Shown: positions 19,889 to 30,180 of the stretch, piece by piece
Position numbering within the stretch: position 1 is the stretch's first letter
Layout of the letters: each line of letters begins with the position of its first letter
Assembly (NCBI RefSeq): GCF_963678635.1
Contig: NC_087070.1
Coordinates: 32,569,481 to 32,633,480 of the forward strand
Length of the DNA stretch: 64,000 nt
Reading direction: 5' to 3'
DNA from: Symsagittifera roscoffensis
Lineage: Eukaryota; Xenacoelomorpha; Acoela; Convolutidae
Program-made: the position numbers and the translations under genes
Notes under the pieces: model-generated
The model's input: the letters and a program-made list of their open reading frames with translations, nothing else
Databases searched by the model: none
What the model was told of the DNA's origin: nothing

Positions 19889-21318
19889 AGCTGCTCTCTA
19901 GGCATTATTTGAGTTGTATCCATGATCATTCTCGGAACATGAGCAAATTGTCTAAAAAAATTAATACCAAATGTTAGACAAATACAACTTTGCCATCAAC
20001 TGGCCTAAAAAGTTTTTTATTTCTCCGCTTACAGTTGCGGAATCCGCAACAGCTCAATTTAGCTAGACAAATATCTTAATATTTGATTGTGGATTCCACA
20101 AACTGTTCTGGATTCCGCAAGTACGGTTGCGGATTCTGCAAAATCGCTTATTGTTGGAGCGGTTTTGAGCGGTACAGTGTTTTAGGTATTTGTTTGTGGA
20201 ATCCAAAACAGCGAAGAAAATCAAAGAACAATAGCAAAGTTGCGGATTCCGCGACAAATCTGATTTTGGCCTGTTGCGGAATCCGCTTACAATGCACAGA
20301 ATGCACAGTTTGGTCTCGTAATGAAGTTTCTCTATTCCGGTAAAATACAAATAAAAACGTTCATTTACTGGCTCAACCAGAGCAAAAAAATTTGCTTATG
20401 TACCAAGCTTCTTATTTACAGCCTCTACTGTTTAAAGAGTCAAGTTTGTAGATCATTGATTTTTTCATAGTTTTTAAGATAAAAACAAAAAACTGTCAAT
20501 ATAATTCATCCTTTCGCTTATCTCTGAAAACTGTTAGTTCTCCTGCTGTACGTATTACATGTATATAGTTATGTTAATATTTATATTTATGTATGTATCT
20601 ATTTTACCGCATTACCCCAATCATTGGTGCTGGTGATAAAGACAAGATAAATGGGATGACAGCTGCCACCTTTTGGTGACAAAAAGTCTACCGTTGTCTT
20701 GCCGTGTTCGGTAGCTTTTTATCATCCTGTTTTACTTGTACCCTGTTTCATGGCTTTTGCTCCCGTTGACCAATTGGTTTTGTCTCTTTTGAATCCTTGC
20801 TCTTCTGCTTTCTTTTTCCTTGCTGGTACAGAATATCAACTGGTTTCTGTTGGCCGCCTGGACTTGCTAGATATTTGCTCTTCTTCTTATGTCCATTGTG
20901 TGGCATATTCGCTTTCTGGTGTTTCTACGAACACCGATACTTACATCGCTTTTTGATTTCCGATGTCTAAAAATTAGTAGGTCTTTTATAACTTTGCTGG
21001 AATGTGATTAGACTATAAACTTTGCCTGAAACTTGACTTTCTGGCTAGTAGCTACCCTGGTTGACATTCTCCAAACGCCTATTTTTGCTGATCCAATGCT
21101 GATCGATTAACTCACCCTTGGACAGTATTCCTCGTCGTGCATTTGTTTAGGCGTTCTTTGAGATTTTTTTGTCTGAAAATGAAGATAGTTTTGCGTTATC
21201 CCAACAGGTTGTTTTAAGTACTAGTTATTGCTAGATTTGAAAGGACTGTGTTTGTACGTATGATTTTGGGCGCGACCGAGGCTCTCTTATACTGTTTGTT
21301 TTCTAATTCTATTTTCTA
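19889..21318 (-). repeat. Left arm of 3.5-kb imperfect palindrome
   Basis: Reverse-complement matches to the right arm run in order: TAGCTGCTCTCT with GTTGTATCCA and CTCGGAACATGAGCAAAT (about 19889-19955); GTAAAATACAAAT and TGGCTCAACCA (about 20340-20380); TCTTTTGAATCCTTGCTCT and TTTTTCCTTG (about 20785-20825); AACTCACCCTTGGACAGTAT and CGTCGTGCATTTG (about 21110-21150); AGGCTCTCTTATACTG (about 21280). The arm has a 290-bp insertion (20034-20330) that the right arm lacks. On the minus strand it encodes broken pieces of the peptide also encoded by the right arm. Confidence 0.8.
20034..20330. repeat. GCGGAATCCGC-rich dispersed repeat, copy 1
   Basis: Contains at least six near-palindromic words of the type (T)GCGGA(A/T)TCCGC(A) and ends TGCACAGTTTGG, CTCGTAATG. 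It interrupts the left palindrome arm and is absent from the right arm, so it inserted after the palindrome formed or was lost from the other side. Related copies lie near 36655 and 41645. Confidence 0.6.
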
Positions 21319-21343
21319 AGATATTTCATAATTTTTACATCAG

Positions 21344-21661
21344 CGTGAAGTTAATGTAAAAATCTTAGACCAGTGTAAAAGAGAAAAAATAAAGGTCATA
21401 CAGCAATCATATGAGTCATACTTCTGTAAAACACGGCAAAGAATGATTGTACGTGACGAGTCTCTGGTCAAAAATGAAGGAGTGATCATACCAGCTCAAT
21501 TAAAGGACACGGTACTCGATAGCAACCACCAGGAACGGACATTAGGCAAGACACAACGACAAAATTTGGTTTCATCGCATCCACATAACTATAGTAGCCA
21601 TGCATCTGAACTGCAAAAATGCAAGGAACAAGTTGAAAATCTAAAATCACGGGTGGAATAA
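21344..21661 (+). CDS. Coiled-coil-like ORF in palindrome loop, unknown
   Basis: An open frame follows TTTTTACATCAG and runs 105 codons to TAA. The first ATG inside it is at 21443, giving 72 residues; the preceding 33 codons also read as an acceptable charged helix (ILDQCKREKIKVIQQSYESY). The C-terminal part is a heptad-like helix, ELQKCKEQVENLKSRVE. There are many Lys, Gln and Glu. No family recognised. A remnant of a LINE ORF1 or another transposon protein is the best guess because it sits inside a repeat. Confidence 0.4.
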   Translation, partial: REVNVKILDQCKREKIKVIQQSYESYFCKTRQRMIVRDESLVKNEGVIIPAQLKDTVLDSNHQERTLGKTQRQNLVSSHPHNYSSHASELQKCKEQVENLKSRVE

Positions 21662-21901
21662 AAACAAAGTAGAAGAAACTAAGGAGGAGATTTAATTTTT
21701 TAGGGTTGATGCCGGACAAAATGAAGAAGTAAACGTTTACTATGTATTTAGACTGGTATGTGGACCTTGGTTATGGAATAGACGGTTTTTTTAAGAAAAA
21801 CAATATTTGCTGCAAGTAAAATCACAACAGCAGACACGACAAAAACGTATATGCAAAGATTTACCATGAAAAGTTGAGTACCAAGGTAAATAAGTAGAGA
21901 C

Positions 21902-22138
21902 CAGGGGCGGATCTAGGATTTTCTCGAGCTGGGGACGGATTTTCAATCTTTTTTTTAAGGTCGACCGAATTAATTTTTCGAGCTCTCCCTAAGCAAGGCG
22001 CCTTTGGAAAAATTTTAGGGTCGGTCGGCCAAAAATGGATTTCTTAAAAAGTACCAAAGGGGGGACCCTTTGGGTCGGCAGGGGGTCGAATCCCTGAGGG
22101 GGGGGGGGCGTCGCCCCCCCCCCCTAAATCCGCCCCTG
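21902..22138 (+). mobile_element. hAT-type MITE, complete copy with perfect 8-bp TSD
   Basis: Runs from CAGGGGCGGATCTAGG to CCTAAATCCGCCCCTG and is flanked by GTAGAGAC at 21894-21901 and 22139-22146. It is shorter than the 9901 copy because of an internal deletion. Near its 3' end a G run and a C run separated by CGTCG (22098-22124) form a G/C-only hairpin. It sits in the loop of the palindrome. Confidence 0.9.
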
Positions 22139-22252
22139 GTAGAGACCAAGCACAGACTTTTCAGCCCGAAAAATTACCTTTTGTTGCCTAGACATAATCA
22201 TAAAACTACTCCTTGCATCAGTAGATGATCAAAAAGTCATGGAATTAGTAGA

Positions 22253-22522
22253 GTGCTAGATCCAAAGGTAAAAATAGGTTCAACGAAAACAGAATTAGAA
22301 AACAAACAGTATAAGAGAGCCTCGGTCACGCCTCAACTCATCGAAAGTTTACGGATCACGCAAGACGCAGGCTTAATTTTGTCCCCATTCGAAATGGACA
22401 ATGAGATGCGTTCAAACACAGTCTTTTCAAATCTAGCAATAACTAGAACTTACAACAACCTGAGTTGGGATAACGCAAAACTATCTTCATTTTCAGAGAA
22501 AAAAATCTCAAGTAACGCCTAA
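22253..22522 (+). pseudogene. Transposon-like peptide spanning loop and right palindrome arm
   Basis: The 89-residue frame contains ENKQYKRASV, RSNTVFSNLAITRTYNNLSW and KLSSFSEKKISS. The left arm, read on the minus strand, encodes KQYKRASV and NTVLSNLAIT in the same order but lacks about 24 residues and has stops. So two head-to-head copies of one ORF are present, this one better preserved. Family not recognised. Confidence 0.45.
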
Positions 22523-23401
22523 GCAAATGCACGACGAGGAATACTGTCCAAGGGTGAGTTAATCGAACGGCGAAAAACTGCAAAAGTATGCCTCCGGGTT
22601 GTCATTAATCAGAACGTCAAGATTCAGGCATCTGAAACAAGAAAAACAAGCTTTTTGAAATAAATTGAAGGCAATGAAAAAACACCAATCGAAACTAAAT
22701 TTGAGATGAGAATGGAGGGATAGCACATAAAGTTATTAGTCTAACCACCTTCCAGCGGAATTTTAAGAGATAGGACAAAAGTCAGCTCGGCATGACAAAA
22801 TCTACCAAATTTTAGACATTGGAAATCTAGAAACCAGGTCAATATCGAAGTCCAGGATGCCAACAGAAACTAATTGGTATTCTGCACCAACAAGGAAAAA
22901 GAAAAGCAATAGAGCAAGGATTCAAAAGAGACAAAAATAATTGATCAGGCGGTTTTTTGTTTTTCCCCCTTAAAACTATGGAAAAATCAATGATTCAACA
23001 ACATGACTTTTTAAATAGTAGAGGTTGTAAATAGGCTAAAAAATTGAGAAGTTGGTCCGCAATCAAATTTTTCGCTTTGGTTGAGCCAGTCAATTTGTAT
23101 TTTACTGGATGAGAGAAGCTTCCGGTAAAACTCTTTTGTGTTAAGTTTCACCAGAATAGAGTTTTTTACGGAACCGGATAGAAATTGGTTTTCCCCAGAG
23201 TAGTGAAAAAATATGTAAGTTTAACCGGACTGTGGTCTATAATTTAAAAATTGTTCAATTTTTTCGAAATAAAACCCTTTTTAGGCCATTTGATGACAAA
23301 GTTGTTTTTGTTTAAAATTAAGGTGTTTTTTTTTTAAATTTGCTCATGTTCCGAGATTGATCTTGGATACAACTAAACTATGCCAAAAGAGAGCAGCTAG
23401 T
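22272..23401 (+). repeat. Right arm of 3.5-kb imperfect palindrome
   Basis: Mirror of 19889-21318. Landmarks: CAGTATAAGAGAGCCTCGGT (about 22306), CGACGAGGAATACTGTCC (about 22534), AAGGAAAAAGAAAAGCAA (about 22890), TGGTTGAGCCAGT (about 23078) and CTCATGTTCCGAGATTGAT (about 23343). About 80 bp near 22340-22420 are missing from the left arm. A short local foldback, TTCCGGTAAAACTC against GAGTTTTTTACGGAA, is found at about 23129-23185. Confidence 0.8.
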
Positions 23402-24049
23402 TTGATAAATATAACCCATTTAAATTTTTATGATTTGTCGAAGCTCAATTGGATTATCGCTAAATACAAAACCAGATACAAATCGCTTGATAGTAGCATG
23501 ATTAAAATTTGATTAAAAATTTCCACTCGATTCGAGAAAAAAAACAATAGTATTCACTCGTTTGCATAAATTAAAGTAAATGGTAGGCGATCATCAGGTC
23601 TTGCGACCTATTTCTAATCCCCTAATCCCCAGGTGAGCATTAAATTTCAGTAACAAAAACGATAGATGAAAAAAAGACACGCTATAGCGTCGTTAAAAGA
23701 ATGTAAACAGATGAAAACAAATGTAATCAAAAACCATCGGATTACACAAAACAATTTTCTACCCATGAAACTAACGACTAATTATAAAAGACAGAAAAAC
23801 AGAAAGAACTCTTACCAACAAAATATCAGAAACATGTTCTAAAAGTTTGATCAAACAACATACCTATTCTGTTTTCAGGTATTTCAACGATTCTTTTTTT
23901 TTTCACTTCTGTTTTGAGGACTCTTTTTGTTTTTGCTCCATTCATCGCATTTTGTAACTCAGTTTTGGTTATTGCTGACTTTAAAATGTGATTCGCCTCA
24001 AAATATTTCTGCAAAAAAGTTTATTAGCTAGTTGAGATGAATCTTTTTT
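23402..24049. other. Spacer between palindrome and LINE cluster
   Basis: A/T-rich, no gene or element recognised apart from short A runs. Confidence 0.4.
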
Positions 24050-25070
24050 ATTTCTAGTATTCTGCTCACATCGTGCCTCATACACATTGTCAAATGTTCT
24101 AATGTGTAAGCATAGTCTCCATAGAAAACAATAGTATTTTTCTAAATCATCACTAACAGTTTTTTGGCTGTGCTGATTTGTTTTTTTTTTTCAAAGTTGG
24201 GGATGTTAGTTGTGTTTTTCATATTACCAAAAATAAAATATTTTGTTTTACCGCTATTTTTTGTCGGTTAAAAAATGGTGAGCCAACCTAAATCACTTGA
24301 ATCGTGACTCAAAATTGAGTGCATTTTTTAACCAATTTTTCATGCCATAATAAGATCATCGGTACTAAAATCTATTTGCGAGTGTTTGATTCGATCAGAA
24401 ATACTTTTTCTGTAGTTTAGGAAAAACATGGGCCGGATACAGAACCTTATGGTACTCCATATGATAATAAGGTCTGGTTGCTTGTTGCAGAAAAAACAGT
24501 TTGCTGTCTTTCATATAAATATGATTAAAGTAACTTATGCTTTGGTCCCCTTGGTCCATGATTTAAACACTTTATTAACAACTTGTGTGGAATTATACCC
24601 AATACTTTTGTTTAATCAATGATGAAAATCTTTGTCCGATGTTTTTTCTGTTTTGTTTTTCTTGTAACTGCCACGTGACTAATAATCGAATGCATTGTAT
24701 TTCCGTTTTTTTTTTGTTAAGCTTTGTGCTCATTCGACAAGATTTTCTTCTTTTCCAGAACAAGAATTGACTGTTTTTGAATATTTTTTTTTCAAAATAC
24801 TCGCTGAAAGATAGGAACAGTGATCTGAGTCAATAGTTAGAGCAATTTTATCTTGGCTCTTTTTTACAACGGAAAAACTCAGCAAGTTTTAAGCTAGGCG
24901 GAAAAAAGTTTTCAGAAAAGCAAGCCCTATCGAGTAATAACATCAAAAAAGGTGCCAGCTTAATGTTCGTGGATTTTATAAGAAAAACTAATTATGCCAA
25001 AAACAATATAATGAAAGTTTGATTTATAGAATGAAAATGTATCTTTATTTTTGCTGACATTTTTTTTTTG
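24050..25070 (-). pseudogene. Decayed LINE reverse transcriptase, minus strand
   Basis: Read on the minus strand, about 24640-24400 gives SYFNHIYMKDSKLFF and YGVPYGSVSGPCFS, matching the reverse-transcriptase SYLTNRKQ and GVPQGSVLGPLLF blocks. About 24900-24800 holds the NYRP region. Many stops. It belongs to the same LINE family as the tandem units to the right. Confidence 0.55.
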
Positions 25071-27252
25071 CGACAGCTCTACTGTATTGACACATTTTGA
25101 ATTATTTTCTATTTTTTTTCTAAAAGTCTTAGGATCTTAGCAGATACAAGGGACTGTTCAACTGACTGTTTTGGAGTATAGCTTCCCAATGTTTTCATAA
25201 TTTTTTGAAAATTGTTTTCGTTATTGGTTTGCTTTTCTGTTATCTTGTTTTGCACAAAAGCACGTTTTGTTAATACAATTATAGAACTAACTTTATTTCG
25301 TTGCTTGCCATAAAATATTCTTGTTTTGTTTTACAGTTTCTGAACAGTTTTTTTTTGTATTCGCTACTTTTTTGGTTTGCTGATTTATCCATGATTTAAA
25401 ATTTATTTGTTCTCAATGTCTCGATTAATCGGTTTTTCGATTACTCCGTCTAATCATGAAAATGATGATTTGTTTCCAAATATTCGAAGTTGTTTTCATT
25501 TCCCTGGAGATTTTTTACCAGCTAAAGAATCGTTTTGACTTTTTGTCTGTTTGATTTGGACTCGAGTTTTTGTAAAGTTGGTTTTTTCTATTCAACAAAT
25601 CTGATTCTTTCTTTATTTCAATTCTACAGTAATTACTTATTGTAGCGTGGTCACCTATTTCAGATTTGTAACTGGATGTTGTAGTCTTTGTAGTATTTGA
25701 ATAAGTTTTTTGCTTTTTTTTTTTTCATTTTTACATTAATCGAAGTTTTTTCAATGGGTTAAATTTTTGACACAAGCCCTACTCATTCTTTTGTTCCGTT
25801 CTCTTTTGCATGTTAGTAAATTTTGATGCAATTCTAGTTTGAAAACTATTTTCGGTGAGTTCTCATTTAACCATGATTCTGAAAGCTCAAAAAAATAAGG
25901 ATGTGTTACATTTTCGAGCTCTTATTCTAGATGAAAAAATTTTTGTGTGACCGATCTCATATTCTGTAACCAAATCCTCGGTTGTTTTTTCATTTTCATT
26001 TTTGTGTCTTTTTTTTAACAAGCCTACCAAAATCGTTACAACTATGTGAACTTTGAATCCTTGAGCGTAACTTTTTCAATTACTTATGCCTAACCTAAGA
26101 TCAGTTGAACTTGTTTTGTCTTTTAAATTGTTACTCATTTTGAGTCATTTTATTTTATGGAAGCCTGGTTAGCCGAGGAAAACTTCAAACCAATCAAGCT
26201 TTAAGTTGGGTTGTTCAAAATATCTAAATAGAAATTTTATATTGACTTTCTTTAGGATTTCTAAGATTTCAACCATTTCGATGAGGAAAATCTCAGGCTA
26301 ACTGAAGAATTGTTTGTTCAAAAACCATAATTTCTTTAATCTGTCGAGGAAAACCTCAGACGATTTCATTGTTGTATTATTTTTCTCTTTGACTTTTCCA
26401 TTTGTCAATTATCATTCCAATTATCATTATCAGTTTGTTTGTTGTTTACTATTTTTAAAGCTCTTCTGTCGACTAGGGCACAGAAAATCTCAATCCTCAG
26501 CATAAAAAAACACACAAAAAATGGCAAAAATTGGCTTCAGTTACTGACTAATGATCAAATGGCTTGAATTTTCGTTTTTCCGTTCAGCTTTGTGCACATT
26601 TGACATGACTTTGTTCTTTTCCAGAAAAACAATCGACTGTTTTTTGAATAATTTTTTCAAAATACTCGCTGGAAATTAACAAGAGTGATCTGGGTCGATA
26701 GTTAGAGCAATTTTATCTTGAGCCTTATTTACAACGGAAGAAAAACTGATACAAGCCGGAAAAACGGTTTCAGAATTAGCCCTATCAAGTAATAACGTCA
26801 AAAAAGGTGCCAGCTTAATTAAAAAAAAAATTAGGATATTCACTCATTTTCTCTCCTATGGTTGTAGAATGATTGTTTAATCGGCTAATAATCAATGGTC
26901 GGTTCAACTGACTGTTTTGGAGTTTCGTTTCTTAATGTTTTTATCATTTTGTGAAAATTGTTTTTGCATTGGTTTAATTTTTGTTATCTTGTTTTGCTCA
27001 AAAAGTAAGTTTTTGTAATACAAATAAAGATCTAACTTTATTTCGTTGCTTTCTATAAAATTGTCATTATTTATCTTTTGTTTCGTTTTACGAACATGTA
27101 GTTTATGGACATTTTTTTGTTTTCGCTTCTTTTTTGGTATGTTAATTTATCCATGATAAAAGTTTTAAAAAATTTATTCATGCCAAAACAATTTACCGAA
27201 AATTTTTTTCTAGAATGAAATTGTATCTTTCTTTTTGCTGACATTTTTTTTG
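25071..27252 (-). repeat. LINE-derived tandem unit 1 (about 2,181 bp)
   Basis: This unit is repeated almost base for base at 27253-29433. On the minus strand it contains LINE linker and reverse-transcriptase pieces: RNKVSSIIVLTKRAFVQNKI (about 25300-25240) and, near 26820-26640, LTLLLDRANSE, NCSNYRPRSLLLISSEYFEK. All are interrupted by stops. Only scattered substitutions separate the two units (for example CATTTTATTTT against CATATTATTTT at about 26145/28326). Confidence 0.85.
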
Positions 27253-29433
27253 CGACAGCTCTACTGTATTGACACATTTTGAATTATTTTCTATTTTTTT
27301 TCTAAAAGTCTTAGGATCTTAGCAGATACAAGGGACTGTTCAACTGACTGTTTTGGAGTATAGCTTCCCAATGTTTTCATAATTTTTTGAAAATTGTTTT
27401 CGTTATTGGTTTGCTTTTCTGTTATCTTGTTTTGCACAAAAGCACGTTTTGTTAATACAATTATAGAACTAACTTTATTTCGTTGCTTGCCATAAAATAT
27501 TCTTGTTTTGTTTTACAGTTTCTGAACAGTTTTTTTTTGTATTCGCTACTTTTTTGGTTTGCTGATTTATCCATGATTTAAAATTTATTTGTTCTCAATG
27601 TCTCGATTAATCGGTTTTTCGATTACTCCGTCTAATCATGAAAATGATGATTTGTTTCCAAATATTCGAAGTTGTTTTCATTTCCCTGGAGATTTTTTAC
27701 CAGCTAAAGAATCGTTTTGACTTTTTGTCTGTTTGATTTGGACTCGAGTTTTTGTAAAGTTGGTTTTTTCTATTCAACAAATCTGATTCTTTCTTTATTT
27801 CAATTCTACAGTAATTACTTATTGTAGCGTGGTCACCTATTTCAGATTTGTAACTGGATGTTGTAGTCTTTGTAGTATTTGAATAAGTTTTTTGCTTTTT
27901 TTTTTTCATTTTTACATTAATCGAAGTTTTTTCAATGGGTTAAATTTTTGACACAAGCCCTACTCATTCTTTTGTTCCGTTCTCTTTTGCATGTTAGTAA
28001 ATTTTGATGCAATTCTAGTTTGAAAACTATTTTCGGTGAGTTCTCATTTAACCATGATTCTGAAAGCTCAAAAAAATAAGGATGTGTTACATTTTCGAGC
28101 TCTTATTCTAGATGAAAAAATTTTTGTGTGACCGATCTCATATTCTGTAACCAAATCCTCGGTTGTTTTTTCATTTTCATTTTTGTGTCTTTTTTTTAAC
28201 AAGCCTACCAAAATCGTTACAACTATGTGAACTTTGAATCCTTGAGCGTAACTTTTTCAATTACTTATGCCTAACCTAAGATCAGTTGAACTTGTTTTGT
28301 CTTTTAAATTGTTACTCATTTTGAGTCATATTATTTTATGGAAGCCTGGTTAGCCGAGGAAAACTTCAAACCAATCAAGCTTTAAGTTGGGTTGTTCAAA
28401 ATATCTAAATAGAAATTTTATATTGACTTTCTGTAGGATTTCTAAGATTTCAACCATTTCGATGAGGAAAATCTCAGGCTAACTGAAGAATTGTTTGTTC
28501 AAAAACCATAATTTCTTTAATCTGTCGAGGAAAACCTCAGACGATTTCATTGTTGTATTATTTTTCTCTTTGACTTTTCCATTTGTCAATTATCATTCCA
28601 ATTATCATTATCAGTTTGTTTGTTGCTTACTATTTTTAAAGCTCTTCTGTCGACTAGGGCACAGAAAATCTCAATCCTCAGCATAAAAAAACACACAAAA
28701 AATGGCAAAAATTGGCTTCAGTTACTGACTAATGATCAAATGGCTTGAATTTTCGTTTTTCCGTTCAGCTTTGTGCACATTTGACATGACTTTGTTCTTT
28801 TCCAGAAAAACAATCGACTGTTTTTTGAATAATTTTTTCAAAATACTCGCTGGAAATTAACAAGAGTGATCTGGGTCGATAGTTAGAGCAATTTTATCTT
28901 GAGCCTTATTTACAACGGAAGAAAAACTGATACAAGCCGGAAAAACGGTTTCAGAATTAGCCCTATCAAGTAATAACGTCAAAAAAGGTGCCAGCTTAAT
29001 TAAAAAAAAAATTAGGATATTCACTCATTTTCTCTCCTATGGTTGTAGAATGATTGTTTAATCGGCTAATAATCAATGGTCGGTTCAACTGACTGTTTTG
29101 GAGTTTCGTTTCTTAATGTTTTTATCATTTTGTGAAAATTGTTTTTGCATTGGTTTAATTTTTGTTATCTTGTTTTGCTCAAAAAGTAAGTTTTTGTAAT
29201 ACAAATAAAGATCTAACTTTATTTCGTTGCTTTCTATAAAATTGTCATTATTTATCTTTTGTTTCGTTTTACGAACATGTAGTTTATGGACATTTTTTTG
29301 TTTTCGCTTCTTTTTTGGTATGTTAATTTATCCATGATAAAAGTTTTAAAAAATTTATTCATGCCAAAACAATTTACCGAAAATTTTTTTCTAGAATGAA
29401 ATTGTATCTTTCTTTTTGCTGACATTTTTTTTG
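27253..29433 (-). repeat. LINE-derived tandem unit 2 (2,181 bp)
   Basis: Second, nearly identical unit: the boundary word CGACAGCTCTACTGTATTGA occurs at 25071, 27253 and 29434. The high similarity between units, set against the heavily decayed LINE content, shows that the duplication is much younger than the LINE. Confidence 0.88.
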
Positions 29434-30180
29434 CGACAGCTCTACTGTATTGACACATTTTGAATTATTTTCTATTTTTTTTCTAAAAGTCTTAGGATCT
29501 TAGCAGATACAAGGGACTGTTCAACTGACTGTTTTGGAGTATAGCTTCCCAATGTTTTCATAATTTTTTGAAAATTGTTTTCGTTATTGGTTTGCTTTTC
29601 TGTTATCTTGTTTTGCACAAAAGCACGTTTTGTTAATACAATTATAGAACTAACTTTATTTCGTTGCTTGCCATAAAATATTCTTGTTTTCTTTTACAGT
29701 TTCTGAACAGTTTTTTTTTGTATTCGCTACTTTTTTGGTTTGCTGATTTATGCATGATTTAAAATTTATTTGTTCTCAATGTCTCGATTAATCGGTTTTT
29801 CGATTACTCCGTCTAATCATGAAAATGATGATTTGTTTCCAAATATTCGAAGTTGTTTTCATTTCCCTGGAGATTTTTTACCAGCTAAAGAATCGTTTTG
29901 ACTTTTTGTCTGTTTGATTGTTTTTGCATTGGTTTAATTTTTGTTATCTTGTTTTGCTCGAAAAAGTAAGTTTTTGTAATACAAATAAAGATCTAACTTT
30001 ATTTCGTTGCTTTCTATAAAATTGTCATTGTTTATCTTTTGTTTCGTTTTACGAACATGTAGTTTATGGACACTTTTTTGTTTTCGCTTCTTTTTTGGTA
30101 TGTTAATTTATCCATGATAAAAGTTTTAAAAAATTTATTCATGCCAAAACAATTTACCGAAATTTTTTTTCTAGAATGAA
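29434..30180 (-). repeat. Partial third tandem unit with internal deletion
   Basis: Follows the unit until about 29917 (CTGTTTGATTG). It then jumps to sequence equal to the unit's end (TTTTTGCATTGGTTTAAT, as at about 29142), skipping about 1.4 kb, and reaches the unit end near 30180. Confidence 0.8.

Noticed and set aside
22078-22100. GGGTCGAATCCCT inside the MITEs looks like the T-arm of a tRNA, suggesting a tRNA gene or SINE
   Set aside because: No acceptor, D or anticodon arms are present, and the terminal inverted repeats with 8-bp TSDs point to a DNA transposon.
25071-29433. Regularly repeated sequence considered as a CRISPR-like or satellite array
   Set aside because: Units are 2.2 kb of decayed LINE sequence, without spacer structure; only two full copies exist.
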